A stretch of DNA of 64,000 nt from Planotetraspora mira (lineage in GTDB: Bacteria; Actinomycetota; Actinomycetes; Streptosporangiales; Streptosporangiaceae), in contig NZ_BOOO01000009.1 in the NCBI RefSeq assembly GCF_016863275.1, forward strand, positions 248,001 through 312,000, written 5' to 3'. Positions 17,377 to 26,594 of the stretch are shown here, in pieces. The notes beneath the pieces were generated by a model. That model did no database searches. It saw only the letters and a list, made by a program, of their open reading frames with translations, and was not told the DNA's origin. The translations under genes and the position numbers were made by a program. Within the stretch, counting starts at the first letter, position 1. Each line of letters opens with the position of its first letter.

Positions 17377-20061
17377 ATGCTTCGAGGACGGGACGACGAC
17401 CGGCGAATCGTCGATGACCTGCTCGACGGCGCGCGGGCGGGTCGCAGCGGGGTCCTCGTCGTCCACGGCGACCCGGGCATCGGCAAGACGGCCCTCCTCG
17501 GTCACCTCGCCGAGCGGGCCACCGGGCTGCGGATCCTGCGTAGCACCGGGGTGGAGACCGAGGCCGAGTTGCCGTTCGCCGCCCTGCACCAGTTGCTCCG
17601 ACCCGTGCTGACCTCTGTCTCCGTGCTCCCCGAGCCGCAGTCCAACGCGCTGAAGGGCGCGCTGGGCCTCGCCGGGTCGGCGGGCGAGGACCGCTTCCTC
17701 ATCGGCCTGGCGACCCTTTCCCTGCTGTCGGAGACGGCGGAAGAAGGCCCGCTCGTCTGCCTGGTGGACGATGCCCACTGGCTCGACCAGTCTTCCGCGG
17801 AAGCGCTGCTGTTCGCGGCCAGGCGCCTCGACGCCGAGGGGATCGTGCTCGTCTTCGCCACGCGGGACGGATTCCGGTCACCCGGGCTGCCGGAGTTGCG
17901 CCTCGGTCCGCTGGACGCCGAGGCGGCCTCCGCTCTCCTGTCAGAACGCGCTCCCGACCTGCCCGAAGGGATCAGAGCCCGGATCCTCGCGGAGAGCGGC
18001 GGCAACCCACTCGCCTTGATCGAGTTGCCTCGGACGACGGACGCCCACAGCCCGCTGCCGTTGCCCGGCAGGATCCAGGAGGCGTACGGCGCGCGCCTCG
18101 CCGATCTGCCGCACGGCGCCCGGCTGATGATCCTGCTCGCCGCCGCCGAGACCGCCGGTGATCTCGGAGTCATCCTGCGCGCGGGTGCGACGCTCGGCAT
18201 CGGAGCCGAGGCGCTCGGCGTCGCCGAACGGTCCGGCTTCCTCTCACTCACCGCGACCGCGGTGAGCTTCGTCCATCCCCTGATGCGCGCCGCGGCCTTC
18301 CACGCGGGCACCTTCGACCAGCGATTCGCCGTACACGGGGCTCTCGCCGAGGCTCTCCACGACCAGGAGGACCGGCAGGCCTGGCACCTGGCCGCGGTGG
18401 CGCTGGGCCCGGACGAGCGGGCCGCCGCCGCGCTGGAGCGGAGCGCGGAACGCGCCAGGGAACGGCACGGCCACGCGGCCGCCGCCACCGCTCTCGAACG
18501 GGCCGCCGAGCTGACCGCCGACCGTTCTCTGCTGGCCAGACGGCTGACCGAGGCCGCCGTGGCGGCGGCGGACGCCGGATCACCCGACCGGGCACAGGGG
18601 CTGGCCGAGCGGGCGGCCCACCTCGTGGACGACCCGCGATCCGTCGCGAGGCTCGCCGAACTGCGCGCCAGGGTCGCCTTCGAACGGGGCTCGGTCCACA
18701 CCGCCCACGACCTCCTGGTGTCGGGTGCGGAACAGGTCGCCGACCTGGATCCGGTGGCCGCCGGTCTCATGCTGGTGGACGCGGGTCGCAACGCCTGGCA
18801 GCTCAGCGATCCCGGACGCGTCGCGGAGGCCGCCGCGCTGCTGCGGTCTCTGCGGCTGGGCCCCGAGGACGGTCTGGACACCGCCGTGCACGCGGTCGCC
18901 GCGGCGGCTGAGTCGCTCAACCTCGGCCCCGCCAGAGCCCTGTCCGGCATGCGCCCGCTGGTGGAGGACGCCCGGCGTATCAGGCGGGGCTCGTACGGCC
19001 TGCGGATCAACGGCGCGTTCGTGGCCGGACTCGTCGGTGATTTCGCGGCGCAGCGGGAGATCTCCGCCGCGGTCGTCGAGGAGTGCAGGACCTCGGGCGT
19101 CACCGGTCTCCTGCCGGTCGCGTACGTCACGCTCGCCTCCGCCGAGCTGTATCAAGGCCGGTTCAGGAGCGCACTCGCCGACGCGTCGGAAGGGCTGCGG
19201 ATCGCCTCGGACATCGGCCAGCCTCACCGGACCGGCTACCTGGAGGGCATCCTCGCCTGGGTGGCCGCGGTCGAGGGAGACGACGCCCGGTGCGCGGAGC
19301 TGGCCGTACGGTGTGCCGACCACTTCGCGGCGACCGGGATCGCCAACGGCCTGGCCTGGGCGCAGTGGGCGTCGGCGATGCTCGATCTGAGCCGGGGGCG
19401 CCATACGCAGGCCCTGGACCGCCTTGAAGACGCGCTGGCCGGACCGGTACGCCACCAGATCCAGGCCGTCTACTTCGGCGCCGACCAGGTGGAGGCCGCC
19501 GTTCGAGCCGGTCAACCTGACCGCGCGAAGGAGCCGCTGGCGAGGTTCGCGGAGTGGGCCACCGCCGCTGGGTGCGACTGGTCCGATGCGGTGCTGCTGC
19601 GTTGCCGGGCGCTGGTGGAGGGCGGCGAGGAGCATTTCACGGCCGCCCTGCGCCTCCACGGTCCGGGCGAACGCCCCATGGAGCGAGCCAGGACCGAGCT
19701 GCTGTACGGCGAATGGCTGCGCCGCGAGCGCCGTAAACGTGAGGCCCGCACCCACCTGCGGTCGGCACTGGAGATCTTCCATCGTCTCGGCGCACGCCCG
19801 TGGGCCGACCGGGCGGGCGCCGAGTTGCGCGCCGCGGGTGAGGCCACGACGCCGTCCGCCGCGCCCGACCGGCTCGCCGACCTTTCCCCCCAGGAACTGC
19901 AGATCGTACGGCTGGCCGTCACCGGCCTGACCAACAAGGAGATCGGCGCCAGGCTCTTCGTCAGCCCCAAGACCGTGAGCTACCACCTCTATCGGGCCTT
20001 CCCCAAGCTCGGTGTCTCCTCCAGGATCGAGCTGGCGAGGCTGGACCTGGGCGAGTACTAG
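17377..20061 (+). CDS. Large ATP-binding LuxR-family regulator (LAL type)
   Basis: An 894-residue regulator with an N-terminal AAA-type ATPase domain: Walker A GDPGIGKTAL (31-40), Walker B LVCLVDDAHWLD (~residues 126-137). A long helical TPR-like middle region follows, and a C-terminal LuxR/GerE helix-turn-helix at ~837-890 (LSPQELQIVRLAVTGLTNKEIG). LAL proteins bind ATP and an inducer and activate catabolic or secondary-metabolite genes. ATG 17377 is the family start MLRGRD. Its stop shares the bases CTAG with the stop of the convergent permease gene (4-bp overlap). The target cannot be told from context. Confidence 0.94.
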   Translation: MLRGRDDDRRIVDDLLDGARAGRSGVLVVHGDPGIGKTALLGHLAERATGLRILRSTGVETEAELPFAALHQLLRPVLTSVSVLPEPQSNALKGALGLAGSAGEDRFLIGLATLSLLSETAEEGPLVCLVDDAHWLDQSSAEALLFAARRLDAEGIVLVFATRDGFRSPGLPELRLGPLDAEAASALLSERAPDLPEGIRARILAESGGNPLALIELPRTTDAHSPLPLPGRIQEAYGARLADLPHGARLMILLAAAETAGDLGVILRAGATLGIGAEALGVAERSGFLSLTATAVSFVHPLMRAAAFHAGTFDQRFAVHGALAEALHDQEDRQAWHLAAVALGPDERAAAALERSAERARERHGHAAAATALERAAELTADRSLLARRLTEAAVAAADAGSPDRAQGLAERAAHLVDDPRSVARLAELRARVAFERGSVHTAHDLLVSGAEQVADLDPVAAGLMLVDAGRNAWQLSDPGRVAEAAALLRSLRLGPEDGLDTAVHAVAAAAESLNLGPARALSGMRPLVEDARRIRRGSYGLRINGAFVAGLVGDFAAQREISAAVVEECRTSGVTGLLPVAYVTLASAELYQGRFRSALADASEGLRIASDIGQPHRTGYLEGILAWVAAVEGDDARCAELAVRCADHFAATGIANGLAWAQWASAMLDLSRGRHTQALDRLEDALAGPVRHQIQAVYFGADQVEAAVRAGQPDRAKEPLARFAEWATAAGCDWSDAVLLRCRALVEGGEEHFTAALRLHGPGERPMERARTELLYGEWLRRERRKREARTHLRSALEIFHRLGARPWADRAGAELRAAGEATTPSAAPDRLADLSPQELQIVRLAVTGLTNKEIGARLFVSPKTVSYHLYRAFPKLGVSSRIELARLDLGEY

Positions 20062-22460
20062 CCGCGCGACAGGACGGGTGTCACGGACGCGAGCACGGCG
20101 AGGACCACGCATCCTCCCGTCACCGCTCCGATCGCCGGCCACGGCACGCTGATGGCGATCGGCCCGGCGATCTGGACCAGCGACGCCCAGAGCCCGGCCA
20201 GGCTGACCGCGGCCACGCCGGCGGCCAGGACCACCCCGATGGCCACCACCAGCAGCGCCTCTCCCACGACGTAGCGCACCACCTGGGCGCGCGTGGCGCC
20301 GAGGAGCCGCAGCGCCCCGCGTTCCGCCGTCCGGTCGGACGCCGCCATCAGCAGGGTGTTGACCAGCGCGATCGCGGTGTAGGCGAGGATGATTCCGAGA
20401 ACCACCAGCAGCCCGAGGCGGCTGGCGGAATTACGGCGGGCGCCGTTGTCATCCGTCCAGAGGGCCTTGGTGAGCGCCCGCGCGTTGTGCCCCGTGGTGG
20501 CCTGCTTCAGCAGGGCATCCACGGAGTCCCGGGACGTGCCCGCGCGCAGCTTCACGTAGGCCGTGGTCACAGGTGCGGAGAAGGCGTGCGCGGGGGTGAT
20601 GTAGGAGTCCGCCGGCGCGCCGGCGCCGAGCAGTCCGACCACCTTGAGTGAGGCCTCGCTGCCGTCCGCCCGCCACAACTTCACGGTCTCGCCGAGCTTC
20701 CTCTCCCACGTCTCGGAGACGACGATGGTGCCGTCGTTCAGGTCGGTGAGTGATCCCTCGATCACCGGCAGGTCCAGCATGGCCGCAAGCGTGGTCGGGT
20801 CGACCGCCTCGGTGGGGCGCTGAATGAGTGCGGTGGCTCCTTCCAGGGTGTAGACGCTGGTGGGAGCCACGGTGGCGACGTCCACACCGGGGATGGCACG
20901 AAGGCGCTCCACGAGTTGCCGGTCCAGGCCCGCCGTACCAGTGGGTTGGACCACGTAGTCGGCGCGAACGGGAGCCGACTCCATCGCCGTCTTCGCGTCG
21001 TCCGTCATCGCGGCGGCACCGAGCAGCGCGGCGGCCAGGCTCACGGCGATCAGCACGGGTGCGACGGTCGCGGCGGTCTGCCTGGTGGAGGCGGCCGCGG
21101 CGGCGGGCACCACGGTGCCGCCCGCTCCGCGCAGGCGCGCCAGCGGCGCGGCCAGCAGACTCGCGACCGGTCTCACCGCGGCCGGGGCGAGCAACCCGAC
21201 GCCGGCGACGAGCAGCATCACGACCGGCATGAACGACTTGTCGTTCGAGGCTCCGGAAGGGTCGGCGACGGCGGTCACGCCCATGCTGACCAGCGCGCTG
21301 CCGAGCAGGCCGCCTCCCACGATCCAGCGGCCCCAGGTCATCGCCCGTGATTCGACGACCGCCTCGCGCATCGCCTCCGCCGGGTGAACACGCCCGGCCC
21401 GGTGGGCGGCCATCGCCACTCCGAGCATCGCGACCACCACCCCCGTCGTGAACGCGACGACGGACGGCCAGGTCGCGTGGCTCGGCACCAGCCATTCCGG
21501 CGCCATCCCGAGACCGGTCAGCCAGTCGAGGATCGGACCGGAGGCGAAGGGGCCCGCCACCGCGCCGAGCGCTGACGCGATCACCGCGACGAGTCCCGCC
21601 TCGCCGTACACCATGCGCCGCACCTGGCGGCGGGTCGCGCCGACCGTGCGCAGCAGGGCGAACTCCCGCCGTCGTTGCGCCACCGCGAACGCGAACGTGG
21701 AGGACACCACGAATACAGCGATGAACACGGCGAATCCGGCGGCGATGCCGACGATCGTGTCGGCGTTGTTGCGGGCGCGCTCATCGCTGTCGCGGGTGGG
21801 GTCGACCAGGACACGGTCCTGTCCGGTGAGCACCACCGCTCTGTTCCCCACGACGGCGCGCACCTCCTGCGCCGGCTGCCACAGGGCGAGCGCGTCGATC
21901 CTCGGCGAGAGCCTCGCGGCCCGGGCATCGGTGAAGAACACCGTCGCTTGTGGTCCCGCGTCCGTGACGCCCACCACCGTGTACGGCTCGGCGCCCTCGG
22001 CCGTGACCACCTGGACCCGGTCACCGGCGCGAGCCCCGGCACTCACCGCGATCTCGTCGTCGGCGGCGGGAGCCCGGCCGGCGACGAGCCGCTGCGGCGC
22101 CGTGCGAACGGCGGACCAGGGCCGCCCCGCGGCCGGGGGGCCACCGGCGAGTTGGGCGGGGAAGACCCGGTCCACGACCGGCCGGGAGAAGGAGGACGCC
22201 AGATCCGCGGGCACGCCACGCGATTCGGCCAGCGGCGCGCTCTCCCGCCCCTGCCAGGTGTTCACGACGAGCCGGTCGTCGGGGACCACCACGACGGGCG
22301 CCGCCGCGTACCGCTGCGGGCTCCGGTCGGGCGAGCCGACGGTGGTGGCCAGGACCTGGCCCATCGCGGCGATCAGCCCCGCGCCGAGCGCGAGAGCGAC
22401 GAACGTGCCGATGAATGAGGTCAGGCGGGTGCGCAGGGTGCTCAACGCGATGGTCAGCAC
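20058..22460 (-). CDS. ABC transporter permease, FtsX/MacB type
   Basis: An 800-residue membrane protein with two FtsX-like units. A first membrane helix near the N-terminus (SFIGTFVALALGAGLIAAMG) precedes a large extracytoplasmic domain, then membrane clusters at ~225-340 and ~385-480, a second external domain, and three C-terminal helices (~690-800). The repeated RREFALLRTVGATRRQV and RGALRLLGATRAQV segments are typical coupling loops. With the ATPase at 22454 it should form a MacB/LolCDE-like mechanotransmission transporter, often exporting peptides or drugs. Its start overlaps the ATPase stop by 7 bp. Confidence 0.93.
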   Translation of the reverse strand: MLTIALSTLRTRLTSFIGTFVALALGAGLIAAMGQVLATTVGSPDRSPQRYAAAPVVVVPDDRLVVNTWQGRESAPLAESRGVPADLASSFSRPVVDRVFPAQLAGGPPAAGRPWSAVRTAPQRLVAGRAPAADDEIAVSAGARAGDRVQVVTAEGAEPYTVVGVTDAGPQATVFFTDARAARLSPRIDALALWQPAQEVRAVVGNRAVVLTGQDRVLVDPTRDSDERARNNADTIVGIAAGFAVFIAVFVVSSTFAFAVAQRRREFALLRTVGATRRQVRRMVYGEAGLVAVIASALGAVAGPFASGPILDWLTGLGMAPEWLVPSHATWPSVVAFTTGVVVAMLGVAMAAHRAGRVHPAEAMREAVVESRAMTWGRWIVGGGLLGSALVSMGVTAVADPSGASNDKSFMPVVMLLVAGVGLLAPAAVRPVASLLAAPLARLRGAGGTVVPAAAAASTRQTAATVAPVLIAVSLAAALLGAAAMTDDAKTAMESAPVRADYVVQPTGTAGLDRQLVERLRAIPGVDVATVAPTSVYTLEGATALIQRPTEAVDPTTLAAMLDLPVIEGSLTDLNDGTIVVSETWERKLGETVKLWRADGSEASLKVVGLLGAGAPADSYITPAHAFSAPVTTAYVKLRAGTSRDSVDALLKQATTGHNARALTKALWTDDNGARRNSASRLGLLVVLGIILAYTAIALVNTLLMAASDRTAERGALRLLGATRAQVVRYVVGEALLVVAIGVVLAAGVAAVSLAGLWASLVQIAGPIAISVPWPAIGAVTGGCVVLAVLASVTPVLSRG

Positions 22461-23194
22461 GACTCCTCCAGAGCCAGCATGCGGGAGGCCACGGCCTCAG
22501 CGGTCGGGTCGGCGAGTTCGCCGCAGATCCGGCCGTCGGCCAGGAACACCACACGGTCGGCGTACGCCGCGGCCGCGGGGTCGTGGGTGACCATCACGAC
22601 CGTCTGCGCGTGCTTGTCGACGAGGGAGCGCAGCAGCCGCAACACGTCCCTGGTGGTGTTGGTGTCCAGGGCGCCGGTCGGCTCGTCTCCGAACAGCACG
22701 GCCGGCCGGGTCACCAGCGCGCGGGCGATGGCCACCCGCTGCTGCTGCCCGCCGGACAGTTCGGCCGGACGGTGGTCCGCACGGTCCTCGAGCCCCACGG
22801 CGGCCAGGCTGTGCCGGACCACGTCGCGATCAGGGCGGCGGCCGGCAAGACGCATCGGCAATCCCACGTTCTGCGCCGCCGTCAGGGAGGGCAGGAGGTT
22901 GAACGCCTGGAACACGAACCCGATCCGGTTCCGCCGCAACAGGGTCAGCTTCCGCTCACTCAGTGACGTCAGGTCTCTGCCGTCGACCCTGACCTGACCC
23001 GATGTGGCCTTGTCCAGTCCGGCGGCGCACTGCAGCAAGGTCGACTTGCCCGACCCCGAAGGCCCCATCACGGCGGTGAAGGTGCCGTGGCGGAAACCGA
23101 TCGTCACGTCGTCGAGCGCGGTGACGCCGTGGGCGTAGAGCTTGGTGACCGACACCAGCTCCACGGCGGTGTCGAGGCCTTCCATGAGTTTCAC
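22454..23194 (-). CDS. ABC transporter ATP-binding protein (MacB/LolD type)
   Basis: A 246-residue ATPase: Walker A GPSGSGKSTLL (~residues 44-54), Q-loop FVFQAFNLLPSLTA, signature LSGGQQQRVAIARAL, Walker B AVLFGDEPTGALD and H-loop VTHD. The DEPTGALD variant and FNLLPSL are typical of the LolD/MacB/FtsE branch that pairs with FtsX-like permeases. It is the first gene of a two-gene operon with the permease. Confidence 0.95.
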   Translation of the reverse strand: MKLMEGLDTAVELVSVTKLYAHGVTALDDVTIGFRHGTFTAVMGPSGSGKSTLLQCAAGLDKATSGQVRVDGRDLTSLSERKLTLLRRNRIGFVFQAFNLLPSLTAAQNVGLPMRLAGRRPDRDVVRHSLAAVGLEDRADHRPAELSGGQQQRVAIARALVTRPAVLFGDEPTGALDTNTTRDVLRLLRSLVDKHAQTVVMVTHDPAAAAYADRVVFLADGRICGELADPTAEAVASRMLALEESC

Positions 23195-23383
23195 AACGAT
23201 CCCTGTCCGTCCATGTCAGCGGGGGTGCTCAGGACAGGAAAACTACGGAGGCGGCCGTCGGTCCGGTACCGGACGAGTGACTGGGGCCGGCCCGGAAGTC
23301 GATCTACAGGTCGCCCGGATTGACCCATACGTTCCGTTCCATGGCAGCCACACAAGTCCCTTTGGCCTAATAACCTGAGTTGC

Positions 23384-25633
23384 ATGCCAACACGGGGGAT
23401 ATTTCGGACAAGGATTGGTCGAGGCGTCGCGCTGCTCCTGGCGCTCGGTGTAGCCGGGGGCGGCCTGGTGGCGGGGATCTCGTTGCCGGCGATCGGCGGC
23501 ATCGGCGTCGGGATCGTCACCGCGTCGAACGACCTGGACATCAATCCCGCGGACCTCGTCGAACCCCCGCTGCCTGAGAAGTCGACCGTGGTGGACGCGA
23601 ACGGCCACCAGATCGCCCAGTTCTACGACCAGTACCGGGTGAGCGTCTCGCTCGACCATGTGGCCGAGGTGATGAAGACGGCGATCATCTCGATCGAGGA
23701 CTACCGCTTCTACCAGCATGGGCCGATCGACATCGAGGGAACGGTCCGCGCCCTGTCCAAGAACGTGATCGCGGGTGGGGTGAGCCAGGGGGGCTCCAGC
23801 ATCACCCAGCAGTACGTCAAGCAGGTGCTGCTCAACAAGGCCACGACCAAGGAGGAGCAGGAGGAGGCCCTGCAGCCGAGCTACGGGCGCAAGCTCAGCG
23901 AACTCCGGTACGCGATGGGCATGGAGCGGAAGTACACCAAGGACCAGATCCTGGAGAAGTACCTGAACATCGCCTACTTCGGCGCGGGGGCCAACGGGAT
24001 CGAGGCGGCGGCCAAGCGGTTCTTCGGGGTGTCGGCGTCCAAGCTGAACCTGACCCAGGCGGCGACGCTGGCGGGAGCAGTACAGCAGCCCAACAGCACC
24101 GACCCCTCGGCCGGGAAGAAGAGCCAGGACCGGCTGCTGGCGCGGCGCAACACCGTGCTCGACCGGATGGCGGAGCTCAAGAAGATCACCCCGGAGCAGG
24201 CCGCGGCGGCCAAGAAGAAGCCGCTGGGGTACAAGGACACCCCCCTCCCCGGCGGATGCGAGTCCAGCAAGTACCCCTACTTCTGCATGTACGTGCGCGC
24301 CGACATCCTCACCAACCCCGCGTTCAGCGCCTTCGGCAAGACGGCGGACGCCCGCGACCAGTTCCTCAAGCGCGGCGGCCTGACCATCAAGACCACGCTC
24401 GACCCGAAGATGCAGGCGGCGGCCGACAAGGCCATCAAGGACCGCGTCTACGCCAGCGACAACCCGGTCGCGTCCGAAGCCCTCGTCGAGCCGGGAACCG
24501 GCAAGATCAAGGCCATGGCGGCCAGCCGGAAGTACGGCACCAACAAACGCAAGAAGCAGATCTCCTACAACGTGGTGGCCAACGTCGCCCACGGCGGCGG
24601 CACGGGTTTCCAGGCCGGCTCGACCTTCAAGGTGTTCACGCTGCTCACCGCCCTCAAGCAGGGCTGGAAGCTCAATGACGGCATTCAGAGCCCCGCGGGT
24701 TACACGGCGCCCGGCTATTCCGCCTTCAAGAACTGCAAGGACGAGAGCATCGGCGACCCGACCCACACCGTCACCAACGACGAGGGCTCAGGCGGGTTCA
24801 AGACCCTGCAGACCGGCACCTGGCAGTCGGTCAACACCTTCTTCGTGTCGCTGGAGCAGAAGGTCGGCCTGTGCAACGTGGTCAAGACCGCCAAGTCGCT
24901 GGGCATCAAGCGCGCCGACGGAAAGCCGCTGCAGGAGTTCGAGACCTTCACGCTCGGCATCAACGAGATGGATCCGGTGACCCTCGCCACCGCGTACGCC
25001 GCCATCGGCGCACGGGGAATGTACTGCCCGCCGCAGGCCGTCACCGCGATCACCGACCGCAGCGGCAAGACCACCACGTACAAGCCCAAGTGCAAGCAGG
25101 CTCTGGACCCGGAGGTCGCGGATGCGGCTGCGAACATCCTGACGGGAGTCTTCGGCCCTCAGGGCACCATGAGCGCCGTCGGTGGAATCGGCCGCGACGC
25201 GGCGGGCAAGACCGGCACGAGTGACGACTCCTCGACCGCGTGGTTCGCCGGCTTCACCCCCGACCTCGCCGGCGCGGTGAGCCTGGGCGACCCTCGCGGA
25301 GCGGCCACCCACAAGCTGAACAACGTCACCATCGGCGGCGTCACCTACGGCTCGGTGTTCGGTGCGGACATCTCCGGCCGGATCTGGAAGTACACCATGA
25401 TCGACGCTCTGAAGGGCACCAAGGCGACGGACTTCACCCCGGTGAACACCGCACGCTTCGGTGGCTGCGGCACCGGATGCGCGCCCCACATCGACGAGCC
25501 GCCGAACGACGGCCCCGGTGGCCCTGGCGGGCCCGGAACCGGCGGTCCCGGCACCGGCGGTCCGGGAACCGGTAGCCCCGGCACCGGTGGTCCGGACAAC
25601 GGCGGCCCGGGCACCGGCGGCACCGGTCAGTGA
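23384..25633 (+). CDS. Bifunctional penicillin-binding protein (class A, transglycosylase/transpeptidase)
   Basis: A 749-residue peptidoglycan synthase. An N-terminal membrane segment (~13-45) anchors it. The GT51 transglycosylase domain carries the catalytic-site EDYRFYQHG (Glu105) and GGSSITQQYVK (136-146). The transpeptidase domain has SxxK as STFK (413-416), SxN as SVN (482-484) and KTGT (609-612), so both activities look intact. The last ~50 residues are a Gly/Pro/Thr repeat tail (GGPGTGGPGTG) that may span the cell wall. It polymerises lipid II and cross-links the glycan. A terminator hairpin follows at 25676. Confidence 0.95.
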   Translation: MPTRGIFRTRIGRGVALLLALGVAGGGLVAGISLPAIGGIGVGIVTASNDLDINPADLVEPPLPEKSTVVDANGHQIAQFYDQYRVSVSLDHVAEVMKTAIISIEDYRFYQHGPIDIEGTVRALSKNVIAGGVSQGGSSITQQYVKQVLLNKATTKEEQEEALQPSYGRKLSELRYAMGMERKYTKDQILEKYLNIAYFGAGANGIEAAAKRFFGVSASKLNLTQAATLAGAVQQPNSTDPSAGKKSQDRLLARRNTVLDRMAELKKITPEQAAAAKKKPLGYKDTPLPGGCESSKYPYFCMYVRADILTNPAFSAFGKTADARDQFLKRGGLTIKTTLDPKMQAAADKAIKDRVYASDNPVASEALVEPGTGKIKAMAASRKYGTNKRKKQISYNVVANVAHGGGTGFQAGSTFKVFTLLTALKQGWKLNDGIQSPAGYTAPGYSAFKNCKDESIGDPTHTVTNDEGSGGFKTLQTGTWQSVNTFFVSLEQKVGLCNVVKTAKSLGIKRADGKPLQEFETFTLGINEMDPVTLATAYAAIGARGMYCPPQAVTAITDRSGKTTTYKPKCKQALDPEVADAAANILTGVFGPQGTMSAVGGIGRDAAGKTGTSDDSSTAWFAGFTPDLAGAVSLGDPRGAATHKLNNVTIGGVTYGSVFGADISGRIWKYTMIDALKGTKATDFTPVNTARFGGCGTGCAPHIDEPPNDGPGGPGGPGTGGPGTGGPGTGSPGTGGPDNGGPGTGGTGQ

Positions 25634-25675
25634 CACGACGGAGGACCGCGACAGAGCGCTGAAAGAGCGGTGATC

Positions 25676-25704
25676 GAGGGCGGGCGTCCCTGACGCCCGC
25701 CCTC
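25676..25704 (+). terminator. Rho-independent-like hairpin after the penicillin-binding protein gene
   Basis: A perfect 12-bp stem (GAGGGCGGGCGT / ACGCCCGCCCTC) with a 5-nt CCCTG loop, 42 bp past the stop at 25633. No U-tract follows, which is common for actinomycete terminators. Confidence 0.75.
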
Positions 25705-25738
25705 AGTCGTGCCCGGGCATCACCGGTGCGGGGGAGCC

Positions 25739-25826
25739 GGACCCCTCCGACGAGGGCGGAACCCCCTCACGAGAGGGGATCGGACCCCGTCCTGAGAGGG
25801 GGTCGGACCCCCTCCTGAGAGGGAGC
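25739..25826. repeat. Four tandem imperfect 19-24 bp hairpin units
   Basis: Units at 25739-25757, 25758-25781, 25782-25804 and 25805-25826 each begin GGA(A)CCCC and end in a G-rich complement such as GAGAGGGGGTC, so each unit folds on itself (for example CCCCTCCTGAGAGGGG-like). The array sits 87 bp before the membrane-protein gene at 25913. It may be a regulatory or RNA-structural element. No further copy was noticed in the window. Confidence 0.65.
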
Positions 25827-25912
25827 GGCGAGATGGCTCTCCTCGGCGATGTCTTTCTGGCTGGAGAAATCCACCATTGAGACGTAACCAAAACCGCTGA
25901 GGAGTCCCCCGA

Positions 25913-26506
25913 ATGAACCCCCGCATCGCGTTCGTCGCAGCCCCCCTGCTCACCATGGTCTACGGAGTGATCCGGATCTTCGATGGGTTCGACGGAGAGA
26001 GGGGCCCCGGCCTCGCCTGGACCACCGGTCACCTCGCCTTCATCGCGGCCCTGGCCATGTTCGTCCTGACATTCCTGCAGATGCGCCGGATGGCGGGACG
26101 GAACACCTTGTCCACAGTGAGCGCCACGATCGGGATCATTGGCATCGTGTCGCTCGTCGCACAGTTCGCCATCGACATGGTGGTCGGCTTCCTCTCCGCC
26201 GACCACGCCGCCATGGGCGTCCACTTCGAACGGATCCAGGCCGTCCCCGGCGTCCTGTTCGTGGTCTACACCGTCGTTCCGCTCCTCTTCTTCGTCGGCC
26301 AGTTCGCGATCGTCGCCCAGCTCGCCGTCCAGCGTCGTGTCAAGGCCTGGACGCCCGTCCTGGTCCTGCTCGACTGCGTCGTGCCGAACCTCGACAAGGA
26401 CCTCATGCCGCTCGGGGCCCTCTTCCTGCTCATCTCCTTCATCCCGCTCGCCGGTCTGGCCTCCCGTACATCCCGTACCGCCGAGCCCCTGCCCGTCGCC
26501 GCGTGA
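25913..26506 (+). CDS. Hypothetical multi-pass membrane protein
   Basis: A 197-residue protein with about six hydrophobic segments (around residues 5-22, 36-55, 70-92, 108-135, 145-160 and 165-180). I do not recognise a family with a known function. The ribosome binding site AGGAG precedes ATG 25913. It lies 88 bp upstream of the sensor kinase/response regulator pair on the same strand, so it may be part of, or regulated by, that system. Confidence 0.75.
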   Translation: MNPRIAFVAAPLLTMVYGVIRIFDGFDGERGPGLAWTTGHLAFIAALAMFVLTFLQMRRMAGRNTLSTVSATIGIIGIVSLVAQFAIDMVVGFLSADHAAMGVHFERIQAVPGVLFVVYTVVPLLFFVGQFAIVAQLAVQRRVKAWTPVLVLLDCVVPNLDKDLMPLGALFLLISFIPLAGLASRTSRTAEPLPVAA

Positions 26507-26594
26507 CACGACGCGGAACGGCGGCCCTCACCTGGGCCGCCGATCGGCGTTTTCCGGCTTCGCCGTACTGGAAGGTCCGAAAGAGGAGGCAAGA

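Noticed and set aside
17377-25633. Secondary-metabolite gene cluster suggested by the LAL regulator and nearby SnoaL-like proteins
   Set aside because: No PKS, NRPS, terpene synthase or other core biosynthetic gene lies in the window, so the regulator's target is unknown.
25490-25633. Gly/Pro repeat DNA at the end of the penicillin-binding protein gene
   Set aside because: It encodes the low-complexity C-terminal tail of the protein and is not a separate repeat element.
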